A DNA stretch of 42,102 nt from Nemertoderma westbladi (taxonomy: Eukaryota; Xenacoelomorpha; Nemertodermatida; Nemertodermatidae), in NCBI GenBank assembly GCA_032718475.1, contig JAUCBJ010002994.1, positions 1 to 42,102 of the forward strand, given 5' to 3'. The notes beneath the pieces are model-generated. The model saw nothing but the letters and a program-made list of their open reading frames with translations. It had not been told where the DNA came from and did not search any database. The position numbers were made by a program, and so were the translations under genes. Each line of letters starts with the position of its first letter. Position 1 is the stretch's first letter. Shown here piece after piece: positions 20,901 to 30,506 of the stretch.

Positions 20901-22388
20901 TTCAGTGATGTGAACGACACTGATCAATCTGAGATGGAAGGATTCTATACGGACGAATTCTCCAACCAAAACGAATCCTGTTACTTAATAAACGCCACCG
21001 CAGTGTATCGAGCACTCATGTATGAGAAAGACACAGACAGCGACCTCACCCTAACTACTTCAGATCAACAACAATCTTGGAAAGCGCCAACTTCAAATGT
21101 AGGAATCCGAGAATTTCCTGTAGTCCAGTTACGGGTCCACGGACCTCAGAAGAGCTATATAGTGAACGCCCTCCTGGACTCCGGCAGCACAGGAACATTC
21201 ATCGATAAAGAACTAGCCGAAGACATCTTTGCTGGACAACCCAAGTTCCGAACCAAGCTAAACATGTCAGGGATCATGCAGGTTTGTAAATCTGCTGTGG
21301 CTGCCGACTATTATATAGGTGAGTTGTCCACTCCACAGGATAAACTAGGAGAATACAGTATAAGGTCAGTCAAAATGGTGGCAATAAAGAACTTCGCTAC
21401 CACCCAAGTGGAACCTTATAATTGGGACGAAGATGATCATGCCCAACAACTTAACATTCCTAGATTCGACACCGATTATCCTGGAGTACAAATATTAATC
21501 GGTCAAAACGCGCATGAGGCACTGGAGACATTGGAGAAACGACCTGCTCAACCGCAACCACTTCAGACCTATGCGGTAAGAACTAGAGTAGGTTGGTACC
21601 TTACTGGACCTTCCCGAAGAACGCTCAGAGAAAGACTGCTTCAAGATCGCGTCTGCCAGGTGAGTGAATGGGAAGATGATACTAGTGAGGGAGACGACCC
21701 AACTGAGGGAACACCATACTCCTCAGATAATGACGATATTAGCTCCAAAGTAGATCAATGGAGATATTGCCCCAAGAAGTTTAATCCAACTGACATCGCT
21801 TCCAGAGGAGCAACTCCTCAAGAACTGACAGATACTACCGACCGGTTAGGTGAACCAGACTTCCTGAGTAAGGAGGATGAATGGCCTCCCCATTTTACTC
21901 CGACTGAGATTAGACCAGCCAAGGGAGCGGAGAAAGTCAAACCTAAAACCCGGACGGGTGGATCGGAGTTATTTGAACCCGGGATAGATCTGTCGGTATT
22001 ACATATTGCCAGGGACGACGCCGTGGATCTGGACCTCCCCACCGCGAGTGGATCCTTCATGAAGATCAGAGAGAGCGATTGGAGCTCTGGAACATCAGAC
22101 GTCTCGCAGGGACTCTCACCTCTCCTGCAGGGAGCGACGGACCACTATAGCTCCTGGAATCGGCTTTGTAAGGCCGTCGTGTACCTAGAGCGATGTTTCT
22201 ATCGTCACTATTCCAGGACGAAGAGGAAACCTGGAATTGTATTCGGGATGCAGCGACTCAATCACCCAGTCGGTCGTTTGTGTTTACCGGAAGGGAATGG
22301 AGGACTCTCCGGAAACTGTGGAAGGCAAGATTCTCTTCCCACGACCACCTCCCTAATCCTTCAAACATCTAGGGACTCCATAACGTAA
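17937..22388 (+). CDS. Gag-protease polyprotein of a BEL/Pao element, reverse transcriptase deleted in frame
   Basis: An intact frame of 1483 codons, starting at an ATG with A at -3. In order: a polar N-terminus; an alanine/glutamate/lysine-rich helix, probably a coiled coil, at about residues 197-303; a capsid-like region resembling DUF1759 at about 615-700 (W634, W685); a cysteine cluster C905-x2-C-x3-H-x4-C; a perfect CCHC knuckle C938-x2-C-x4-H-x4-C951; and a third cluster C958-x2-C-x3-H-x4-H970. The pepsin-like protease (DUF1758-like) follows, with LLDSGSTGTFI and catalytic D1081, then an ILIGQNA stretch near 1187 and a TRVGWYLTGP motif near 1215. Only about 50 acidic residues later comes W1275-R-Y...N-P-T-D-I-A-S-R-G, which normally ends RNase H. 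About 600 residues of reverse transcriptase and RNase H are therefore missing. A YSSWNRL motif (1404) looks like the very start of an integrase. The rest is off-frame. The product could still assemble particles, but could not copy or integrate itself. Confidence 0.9.
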   Translation: MSDTTQSLSDSLLDSVRMTVRQCLKKISDPDPSIEHPRSKSKSPPAVRKAIPTVVISDPRLVQHRRSIIGTRAQVKQDQEAAVKQQQHPSQEPSFQRPDSSSSSDTDERTPERGAKMVDKVYDERPTYEESTDATSSQEESEVTAEKPHKRDAIDIYLSDYQRFVGDEELRRRLEGLSPNSEGTKLVLDAIDAEMLAANQAKFDEQLRITRVQEEQVKKKRIEDRKKAAVAAAEAERKAAEEESKADEMERKAAATAAAAEAEAKRKAAEMKRKADVAVAEAERRAAEEITQLELENIQENQDCINKQLTASNMQMMNRSTPKRQGYTSSEEGDTTDTEGKGNRSRLSRRKRTFHRQKLPDLPPAVRRQLNNTNLGSTEPTDQIITIERLPTIVDEPEIIRPVLEITPPVIETPVLPEPTSQFPLHSTKLPVPSRTAHETVQVLDSERNIHDLSPVVPRPPATTLATPASAVEWVDERWRGMDLLLGQMQETVQQFKGTVRESRLELQEVQQSIALERDKLVNTQRGIPPPPVTMCQPVRSEVSHAQGVEPTRIYTASEVETPIVNPIKGNYRPVDNDIPYRPDHNPRNLYTDNSILNNTMAQESFTRQMARTEARQAVKVGEIVKFNGDEMKWLPFNEYYKDNIQNSVLSNGEKLRFLIECLEGSPKLMALKFIGHPDGLRQVWDTLNIRYGNRNNIAGYLYAKLVAPRKFMSSGIIEFSDEIQEICRQLDWLGKSHEYQSAMVIRAVASTLPKGGVGTRWDKKVLYMMEQQRRDPTMADLMSFLDGEVKLQLLRQSREKTLENKVSEKPVSRRRVTPVCYTDDGESQTSQGEDSGKDTERSYYVNKTPKDQVSKFKSRTNDRREQVRKTPPTSPKRIQVRKPEERTNVHHTAHVKVSNIKPKCVLCDGPHRLNMCDEFLKKSLKERREVMWDKRLCYNCLRRGHQRRTCYSDARCAKCGAKHHILLHTEFERNSPSQVSDSELHVQFSDVNDTDQSEMEGFYTDEFSNQNESCYLINATAVYRALMYEKDTDSDLTLTTSDQQQSWKAPTSNVGIREFPVVQLRVHGPQKSYIVNALLDSGSTGTFIDKELAEDIFAGQPKFRTKLNMSGIMQVCKSAVAADYYIGELSTPQDKLGEYSIRSVKMVAIKNFATTQVEPYNWDEDDHAQQLNIPRFDTDYPGVQILIGQNAHEALETLEKRPAQPQPLQTYAVRTRVGWYLTGPSRRTLRERLLQDRVCQVSEWEDDTSEGDDPTEGTPYSSDNDDISSKVDQWRYCPKKFNPTDIASRGATPQELTDTTDRLGEPDFLSKEDEWPPHFTPTEIRPAKGAEKVKPKTRTGGSELFEPGIDLSVLHIARDDAVDLDLPTASGSFMKIRESDWSSGTSDVSQGLSPLLQGATDHYSSWNRLCKAVVYLERCFYRHYSRTKRKPGIVFGMQRLNHPVGRLCLPEGNGGLSGNCGRQDSLPTTTSLILQTSRDSIT

Positions 22389-24030
22389 CAACATATGGAG
22401 TGGGTGTGTGACCATATTACTTTATATTTGTATTTGTTTCATTTTTATATTTATGTATGTATTATCATGTAATTTTATTTTAATCGTTTTATTTAATTTT
22501 ATTTAGTAGTATGGTATTTTAGAGATTATTTAGTAGATTAGTGCAATATATATTCGCGTTTATTATTTAATTACGTATATTATATATTTAGTGCGACGGC
22601 GAGAAATAATTCTTTTTCTCTTTCCTTACTGTCCGTATCATATTATAAATACGTGACTACAGTAAGATGAAATATCCGTACTTATTAAAGTACAATAAAG
22701 CCACTACTATATTTAAGTATTATTGGTAGGCAGAGTATTAGGAATGCAAAGTTCAGATCCTCGTGTCTCGGCTAAACCAAGCTCTGGGTAGACCTTGGAA
22801 ACGACTTGCCTCTTCACACTGACATTGCTTCGTGCGATATTGCTCTCATACCGTATATTAAATAATACATATAGTAGCGTGATGTCCCTTTAACAGTAGC
22901 GTATAACGCAAAATAAATCTGTTAAACCCTTTGACCATCTGTAATTCTAGTCGATTAAGATATCGCGGCACCCACCGATATACTTGAAAGACAAAATTCT
23001 AGAATCAATGGTTAACGTCCCCAGACAAGTTCTGGAATAAACTGGTGCCCATCTTAAATATTAATTATTAATATTTACAAAAATCTGTCAAATATCAGAT
23101 CCTTTAAAATTCTAGTCGATTAAGATATCGTAGCACTTACCGATACTCTTAAAAGGACAAAATTCCTAGAATCAAGGATCCCAGTCCCCAGACAAGTTCT
23201 GGAATAAAATTGTGTCTATTTAACATTAAATAATAAAATTTACGGGAATAAATTTAAATTCATATATTTCAATGAATTTAATAAATTGTCGTTTGTACAA
23301 TTTATAACATTCCCAAAATTCCATTAATTAATAGATCATGGGAGCGGAGATTCACTCTATTAAATGTATTTGTGTGCGAGAATCTCCAATGCATAGTCAA
23401 TAGCCGATAAAATTCATAGAATCATGTATAAAGGGGATATTGACCATTAAAGAATTACTATTAAATAGCATCCCAGATCTGTATGCATGAGAATTACCCT
23501 AATTCTACCGCTAGCTTTCCATAATGTCACCATGGCAACAACCACGCTAGAATTAGAAGTGAGTTAAAAGAACAATAGAAAGCATGCGTATTGAATAGCA
23601 TACGGAATAAATAGCACACCGCTAGTATCCAAGAATACATAATAACAACGTGACATTCTGGAAGGCACTTGACTAACGGACAAATGACCCGAATGTGTGA
23701 TAGAATGTGTACCATTTGTGACTGTTACGTGGAATTTGTGCGTTTGTAGGTGAATGTTACTACTAAGGTGTGTTTACAGTAGCGAGTCGCAATTGTGAAA
23801 GTAACCCTAACTCTCCAGTAAGAACCTGAAGTATATCTAAGCCTTTGGGACGGACGGTGGAGTGGCTCGTGCTGGTTGTTGTAGTCGTTGTGCAGCTACG
23901 ACGTTGGCGATAGGCACATCGGCGAAGGTACACCAGCGCTGAGGATCTCGCACTGTCCGGGGGCAGAGAGGGGTAGGCAGCGACGCCCGCTCGCCTAAAT
24001 ATAAACTCATTATAATATGGATAAACTTAT
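22389..24030 (+). other. Non-coding block of the LTR element between the two coding regions
   Basis: About 1.6 kb of mostly A+T-rich DNA with many stops in all frames. AATAAA occurs at about 22691 and further AATAAA words at about 22909, 23035 and 23201, so a shortened gag transcript could end here. A tandem duplication of about 165 bp lies at 22918-23249. The last 150 bp become G+C-rich. No trace of an integrase core was found. Confidence 0.6.
22918..23249. repeat. Tandem duplication of about 165 bp inside the LTR element
   Basis: Both copies contain 'aattctagtcgattaagata', then 'ccgata', then 'gacaaaattc', then 'ccccagacaagttctggaat', with a shift of 165-166 bp. The last of these words holds an inverted pair (cagac/tctgg-like), so each copy could form a small hairpin. 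Confidence 0.85.
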
Positions 24031-25560
24031 ATAGCAGATAGGATTGAGTTGATAGAAGATGATCTTGGTATCAGGGAGCGATATACTCTACCTTTACAAG
24101 CGTTTGTTGATAGCTTGATACGCGGCGACGCTGGTCCAGCTGCTGCGGAGGACGGTGGTCGTTATATCAAACCGCCAATGTCCCAAGAAAAGCTCACGCG
24201 TGAGTTGGACTATAGAAAATTCACCGCTCGCTATACGCATCGTAGTGGTACGTATGTGGACTTCTTAACTACTGGTCATCCTATCGACCTACACGATACG
24301 AACGATATAGACACCAAAGGGAAATGGTTTATTTAAATATCATACCCAGCGGAAGTGGAACGACAAACTGAGACTCGAACACGAAAATTCTATTCGAAAC
24401 CGACTCGAAAGTGCAGATGTCGAGGAGCCGGATAGGCGCGGCGACTTCACCAAATACCTGGAATTCTTGAGAGAAACCTATCTCGATATTACCAGTCAAC
24501 AGAATCTAGAAACTCGATATCCTCAAGGTATACATCATGACCGCATGGTAGGACTCAAACTGCTCTATTCCACTATGATGTATCTTACCGCCGATCGGTC
24601 GCGGCCTGTTGTACCGGATGGCTTCGAGCGGATGGAGGAATATTGTAAGCTGGAGAAAGATCACTCGCATTTCCCCTACAAGACGTGCGTTTTTGGTATT
24701 ATTGCGATGAATGCCCAAGACCCAACCAACAAACGGAAAGATATAAACATCCGCGGAGACGTTGCTTTAAACACGGTTTTACTCGCTATACTTACGGGAG
24801 TTTCGAGCGAAACTTGTTCGATGTATCACCTACGCTCGTTCGACTCAGACGATCCTTAAATAAACCAATGATCAGAGTTTCGGAATACTCGATCAGAGCT
24901 CCTCATTCCCTAGTGAGACCTCAGACTCTTGATCCTATTAGTATGACGGATCCTCCCGAGCTGTACTCACTTCTCAAGGATCTAGTGTTACCTGAACAAT
25001 TAGTCGGTGGCACCCCAGTTGTGGGCTTCCTAGATATTAGCCCATTCTACCTAGCCGGATTGGGACGCAGACATTTAATATCGCCGTTTAACCCTTACCA
25101 TCGTCCCGGCTTAACACGATATAACCTGTCACCAAAGTGGCGGAGAACGTTGTACCAAACGAGTTAAACGCTATTCTACAAAGATCAGAAAGGAAACCTG
25201 CGTTTGTTCAGATAAACGTAAGTTGTAACAGCAAGTCCAAGCGATAAACGAATTGTCTTTATCTCAGTTCGATTGTGAAATCCAGAATCTCTAAGAAGAT
25301 ATCGAACTTAGACAACCCCATTCTCTGCGAGAGTTTTTGGATGAACGTATCCAGCTACGAGCGGAGGAAAATCAGCTCGAGGAGAAGCATATCGAAACGG
25401 CGGATACCCCGACCATAATCCTACACCTTCTGATGCAATCATATTGCACCCTTCACCCAGGATTTATAGCCCTCCTAGTAAAGTGGCTCGCCCCAAAGAG
25501 AAAAGGACTCTTGCTAGCCTCAAAAAACTGCGTAAACGCCGTCTGCGTAAGAAAGACTAA
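24031..25560 (+). pseudogene. Unrecognised second coding region of the LTR element, frame-broken
   Basis: Protein-like sequence continues through at least three frames. The first is open at about 24025-24336 and has no good ATG. The second runs at about 24320-24859 and contains a GLKLLYSTMMYLTADRS stretch and a conserved-looking SHFPYKTCVFGI stretch. The third runs at about 24650-25167 and contains VVGFLDISPFYLAGLGRRH. A charged stretch (about 25220-25420) reads like a coiled coil but contains a stop. The end (about 25420-25560) finishes in a very basic tail, LKKLRKRRLRKKD, before TAA. The region sits where envelope-like or accessory genes lie in some LTR elements, but I see no signal peptide, transmembrane segment or known domain. 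It could be a captured gene, a structural protein or a late relic. I do not recognise it. Confidence 0.55.
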
Positions 25561-25638
25561 CTGTTTAGAGTATCTTTATATTTTAGAAACTGTGATTTGT
25601 TATATTTTATAGACTTAAATCCCATTTTCTGGGAGCGG

Positions 25639-26812
25639 TGTAAAAGCTTTTGCGTCATTAACCGGTTATTTTCCCTTAAAGTACTCTGTAGTTGGTTTGA
25701 CAGGCATAAAAAGGCCGTGTCCTTGCTGTACTGGTGTTTTAGAGGACATAAAAGTCATTTCTTCTGTATTTGTACTGTATTTGTACTTTAGAGGACATAA
25801 TCCGCAATCTCGTGACGCGATAAGCTGGATACTCTTGAAAACAGTGTCGCTACCATGACGACGGCTAACAGCTGATATTGCCACGTCGACGTTTCTTTGT
25901 TTCTTTGTTCTCTCGTTGTTCGGTTGACCAATCAGAGCGTTTTTTGTCTCTGTGTTGGAGGTGTGTACAGAACTCAGTAGTTCAGTGTTATTTTTGCTCA
26001 GAGCCTAAGAACATCGGCTTTTAGCACCTCCGTGTATCAGCGTTCTTTAGCTTTACATTAGTAGGCTTAATTATAGAACGTATATCTGTTATCAACCTAT
26101 TTACTCCATACAATCTAACCAAACTAATTCTATGCAATTCATATCTTACATTACTGCTTTTGCTGTTGGTTATTCGTTATATTTGTTGATGAATTATTAT
26201 ATCGGAATACTGATCAATAGTCAGACACCCCACCTTCTTGATATACTAAAGGTTAGAGAGACCGGTTACAGATAAACGATTGCGACCTATGTTGAGTGGT
26301 TTGAAGTGAATCTAATGCTATTTCATATGCCCAACATAAATTGTCTGTTGCTCTCTTTATACGTGACTAAATTTAGTGAAGGTCGGCAGATTAGTGTGCA
26401 GTATTGTGCAGCATTGTGTATGAGTGTAACTGATAACAAAGCATCTCCTAAAGAATGCGCCATATACGTTAATCTATAGCCTTTTCGTTGTGACTAGTTT
26501 AAGTCATAACTCTGTTTACATATTTAGAGCGCCACGTCCTAAAGGAACTGTTAATATTTCCCGAAAGTGAATAATATTTGTCAGAGATTATATATTACGA
26601 TCAGTCGAATAATACAGTAGGCTTACACCATCAATCATTAAGCTCCGAACTCAGTCTCCCGGGTATATCCAACGGGTGAATGATTGCGCATAGACTGGCT
26701 TCGGCTAATGTAGTGTGTCAAATACTCGTCATAAAGCTAAAGAATATATACCATCTAAAAGACATTCTAATTTTGGCAGGTTAAACTGTCAAAGGTCTTC
26801 AAAGCGCAAACA
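25639..26812 (+). repeat. 3' long terminal repeat
   Basis: TGTAAAAGC...GCAAACA, 1174 bp. It differs from the 5' LTR at five positions that I could find, near 25783 (ac for aa), 25989, 26130, 26424 and 26645. It is preceded by a short purine-rich stretch (gggagcgg) that may act as the polypurine tract, and followed by the GCAGG target duplication. Confidence 0.96.
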
Positions 26813-27202
26813 GCAGGGGTCTCAGGGGTGGCTGCGGCGCCCCTAGTTTAGGGACACCAGCTTAAAAGGGGCCCCAAATTTGATCATACCCAATCAGTGA
26901 ACAAGTTTTTAAAAATTTCCGCTCGCTTCGCTTAGTTTACATTGTAAAGCGAACTAGGAAGTCTAGATGAACCTTGGTATAGCGGTATAATTAGTGAACC
27001 GTCTGTCGTCTTCATTTAAAATGTTTGAATGTTTGAAGTCTGTAAAACATTGATGATATGCAATGTAACCAAACCTGGTACACACGTACATATTCTATCA
27101 AAGGTTTAAAATTCTACGGAAACATATTCTATATTTCCCCTGTCAGCCGCTAGGTGGAGTGACAACGTCCACTACTTGTACTGTTTCGCGAAGTCTCACC
27201 TA
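26813..27202. other. Target DNA to the right of the LTR element
   Basis: After the target duplication the sequence reads CAGGGGTCTCAGGGGTGGC, then a G+C-rich stretch ending in AAAAGGGGCCCC near 26870. CAGGGGT-like ends are typical of hAT transposons, so the LTR element may have landed in the terminus of an older hAT-type element. No transposase is visible. The remainder is A+T-rich with no gene. Confidence 0.4.
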
Positions 27203-27587
27203 GATTTCGTATCCCAGACTAGTGTTGAATATTTAATAGAAATTAAATTAGTCGAAGTGGTCAATAATATTGTATTTGTTTCTCACCAATCGAAATGCCA
27301 CGAACCCACTACCTCTGGAACCAGAATTATGAATTCAGGGCAGCTGATTAAAGATTAAATCACTGCGCCATGGTGGGGCCAAATACGATTATAATCTGGT
27401 TAAGAATAAGGAGCAATATTGACGTTATTCATGGCAGTAAAAATTCTGATTGCATTAAACTGGTATATAAAGTATTTCTAACAATAGTGGCTATATATAA
27501 CGTTTCTGTACAAATGTCGCAAACATAGGGTGTAGTGTAACGACATAACGATGCCACTGTAGTGTTGTAATAAGGGCGTTATATAAG
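27203..27587 (-). repeat. Dispersed repeat with tRNA-like promoter boxes, copy 1
   Basis: About 385 bp that recur at 27746-28097 plus 28522-28566. On the minus strand TGGCGCAGTGA (27370 down to 27360) fits a tRNA A box, and GGGTTCGTGGC (27307 down to 27297) is close to a B box. The spacing between them is about 52 bases, a little long. This is how tRNA-derived SINEs look, but the repeat extends about 215 bp upstream of the A box, which a simple SINE would not. The call as SINE-related is tentative; the repeat relationship itself is certain. Confidence 0.6.
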
Positions 27588-27745
27588 TCAATTAGTAACA
27601 GTCAATTAGTTAGAGAATAGGACGATGTAGAATTATGTAAAATACCATTAATAAAATTTGAGAGGGGTGGCGGGTTTACTCTTGGGGCGTGCCTCGCAGT
27701 CAGGGCGAGAAATAGCGCACATATATAATTAGTAAATAGGGCAAA

Positions 27746-28566
27746 TTTTCATGTACCCCAGACTTGTGTTGAAGATTTAATATAAATAAAATTAGTCGAA
27801 GTGGTCAATAATACTGTATTTGTTTATCACCAATAAAAATGGCACGAACCCACTACCTCCAACCTCTGGAACAAGAATTATGAATTCAGGGCAGCTGATT
27901 AAAGATTAAATCACTGCGCCATGGTGGGGCCAAATAAGATTATAATCTGGTTAAGAATAAGGAGCAATATTGACGTTATTCATGGCTGCAGCAAAAATTC
28001 TGATTGCATTAAACTGGTATATAAAGTACTGTATTTCTAACAATAGTGGCTATATATAACGTTTCTGTACAAATGTCGCAAACATAGGGTGTAGTGTGGC
28101 GTTTTCGCATACCATATTCAATTAATACCTACAGTGATGTAGGACAAAGAAATGAGACTTTCGGTTTGCACATCCCGTAAGAGAGAGTGCAATAGAATAA
28201 GTTGATGTCTAACTTTGCGGATGTTTCCCGATCTGTACCGGTATGTTATAAATAGTTAGCAAGATATAAAATAGAATAGTGACCTAGTCTGGTAAGTTAT
28301 AAATAATAATATATAATATTGGCTCTGTTACAAACAAAATTACTTGCATTTATAGCAACACTATAGTAATAATCTTTGGAGTTTTCATTATTAAATTAAA
28401 TTGGAATTAATCGCATTACGTAGAATAAATTAAAACTTATAAGGAAGAACAAAGTCAAATTGTTACCAGTTGTTAACAGTTACCAGTTTAACCTGCAGTG
28501 TAAAGTGTAGCTCTACACTGGACACAACGATGCCACTGCAGTGCTGTAAGAAGGGCGTTATGTAAG
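27746..28566 (-). repeat. Dispersed repeat with tRNA-like boxes, copy 2, interrupted
   Basis: 27746-28097 matches copy 1, with A box at 27921-27911 and GGGTTCGTGCC at 27851-27841, slightly closer to the B-box consensus. The match then breaks at 'gtagtgt'. It resumes at 28522 ('cacaacgatgccactg...gggcgttatgtaag'). The intervening 424 bp (28098-28521) is absent from copy 1, so it was inserted into copy 2 or lost from copy 1. The insert is A+T-rich, ends in a small hairpin (agtgtagctctacact) and encodes nothing recognisable. Confidence 0.65.
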
Positions 28567-28596
28567 AAAGGCACAGAGGTCACCCACCACTTTATC

Positions 28597-28818
28597 AGGT
28601 GTAAACGCTACGCCGACAACCGTCAGCCGACAACCACTGCCGACAACAGCAAATATGAAAATGTAACCTGAGTTCGTGACTCTCGTTTATTGTTTTGGTT
28701 AGAATAACCTTCCACTTAACTGTTCCTTTCCCTTAATTAATATATAACCTTAATTAGCTTTAAAAATAGTTGTCGGCGTTGGTTGTCGGTAGTCCATTGT
28801 CGGCGTAGCGTTTACACT
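28597..28818. mobile_element. MITE A, 222 bp, with inverted termini and target duplication
   Basis: Termini AGGTGTAAACGCTACG and its near-exact complement at the right end, continuing as CGACAACC-type repeats for about 50 bp per side. Flanked by a 10-bp direct repeat CCACTTTATC at 28587-28596 and 28819-28828. A duplication of 9-10 bp fits Mutator-like elements best, but the family is not certain. The central ~92 bp (28649-28740) matches the core of MITE B. Confidence 0.85.
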
Positions 28819-28828
28819 CCACTTTATC

Positions 28829-30506
28829 TATGTATTACACTAGAGAGCCAGCAAGCTGGCTATCAGAAGAACGTCAGCCACTAAGGACATTTTGACAGAG
28901 TTATATAGCGGCACATAACTTGACCCCGCAACAAGTAAGCCCTAATGATCTTCTAATTAAATGTAGGATTTGATGATATCTTGAGAACCGATTCGCCTTT
29001 TTTTTAATGTGATTGTACAGTTTGGTGACCTGCATCCAACAATATCTCATACTGTAATCTATATTTCGGATGACAGGTACCGGTGAAATCAGACTTTACA
29101 AAAAAATTTTCATGCCAATTTCAATGTCAACAAACATACATACATACATACTAAACTAGACTGGACCAGCTCACTGCAGTAGGTACTGAAATAAAGATAC
29201 TGTACAAGTTCACTGACACTTCGAAATTCCAACTGAAACATTGGCCATTTCGAAAATAACACAATTTTATAAAACCATTGCCAAAAAACCTCAGTTTTTA
29301 AATTACAGGGTAAATTTACCACCTTTGGCTATTTGAAAATTTTGAGCTACTTGCACTTTTATTGCTGTTTTAGTGTCTATTAAAAAATAAAAGATTCAAT
29401 TTTGCTTCTAATCTCACTTTCGATTACTAATAATAAATTTAACAAACCAAAAAGGCATAGTATGGCTATACCAAAGTCTTTGAAGGGTGGTGTATTTTGA
29501 GTATTTTTTCAATTCCGAAAGGCGCTGTTATGGCATGGGTGCAGGAACTCCTCATACTGTATCTCGAAAACTACTGGAACTATTAAATTTTTATTTGTCT
29601 CACCTGAAAGAGGAAATAATTTTAGTTAGGGACCAGTACTTTCGACGAGCTAGACATGTTGTTTCAGGGATTCTATCCAAGATAAATAACTGGCCTACTA
29701 AATTTAGGGCCTTTGCAGCAGCTTAGCGGGTCGTATCTATAGCAGGTCATAGCCACGGATTCATTAACCAAACTAAAAAGTTTTGTCTTTGTTTTAAAAA
29801 GGGATTTCGGGGTCGCTGATCACGATGAAACTACAGTAGTTAAAAATATTTCTGGTAATGCAAAGATCATTTTAGGAGCCATCTGGTACCCCATAATTAA
29901 ACGTAATATCATATTTCCACTACCGGTACTTGTTATTTTCGTGCCCCAGGGGGCACATTCAAAATTACCAAAAATGTTCTCGAATGGATATTTGAGTTCT
30001 ATAATAGTGATCAGCATCCAAAACACCGCTACACAGTATATACCGCAAATATAGGTGTATTAACTTTAGTGAATGGTTGACACAGTGAACTATAAAATTT
30101 TATGACGAAAACACTGGGGACATGGTGCCAGAAAGGGACCACAGCACGAAAACTAACATAGCCAAATAAAGGAGGTTTGCTCTGTTGGATAATAACCCAT
30201 AAAATTTTGGAAAAGTCACTAAATCTCTGTTATGACAGTAAAGCTGACTCAAATATACAGATGATTTACTAAAAAATTCCCAAAATGATCCTGTCGTAAA
30301 CTCTACCACGGATAAAAGCCCACGATCATGATTACAAATAATTAAATCGTCATCTGGTCCCATGATAAAAAAAAACCTGACTATTTTTATTAAACTACAT
30401 AAACTTGGGGACAACGATTTAATATCCGCGAAATTAAGATCACTACAACTGTACAGTATATCAAAGTCTGTATGTTACAAAGATACCGCTGTACCAGCAA
30501 TGCTTG
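28829..30506. other. Gene-poor A+T-rich DNA
   Basis: No supported gene. Short open frames (29110-29322 minus, 29487-29726 plus, 29820-30026 minus, 30100-30414 minus) have no recognisable domain and no shared frame. A small 'cataca' microsatellite lies at about 29137-29155. Confidence 0.5.

Larger units (their letters stand above)
14575..26812 (+). mobile_element. BEL/Pao-type LTR retrotransposon, recent and non-autonomous
   Basis: The element is 12,238 bp. It has two direct LTRs of equal length (1174 bp) that begin TG and end CA, and a 5-bp target duplication GCAGG at 14570-14574 and 26813-26817. By eye the LTRs differ at five positions, about 0.4 percent, so the insertion is young. The order is 5' LTR, a long leader, a gag-protease frame, a non-coding block, a second frame-broken coding-like region, a short purine-rich stretch (gggagcgg), then the 3' LTR. 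Assignment to BEL/Pao rests on the capsid-like region, the zinc knuckles, the pepsin-like protease and the W-R-Y...N-P-T-D-x-A-S-R-G signature in the coding frame. Reverse transcriptase, most of RNase H and the integrase core are absent. The element would therefore need proteins supplied by an autonomous relative. Confidence 0.93.

Noticed and set aside
24031-25560. Envelope gene of the LTR element
   Set aside because: The position fits, but no signal peptide, cleavage site or membrane-spanning segment is visible and the frames are broken.
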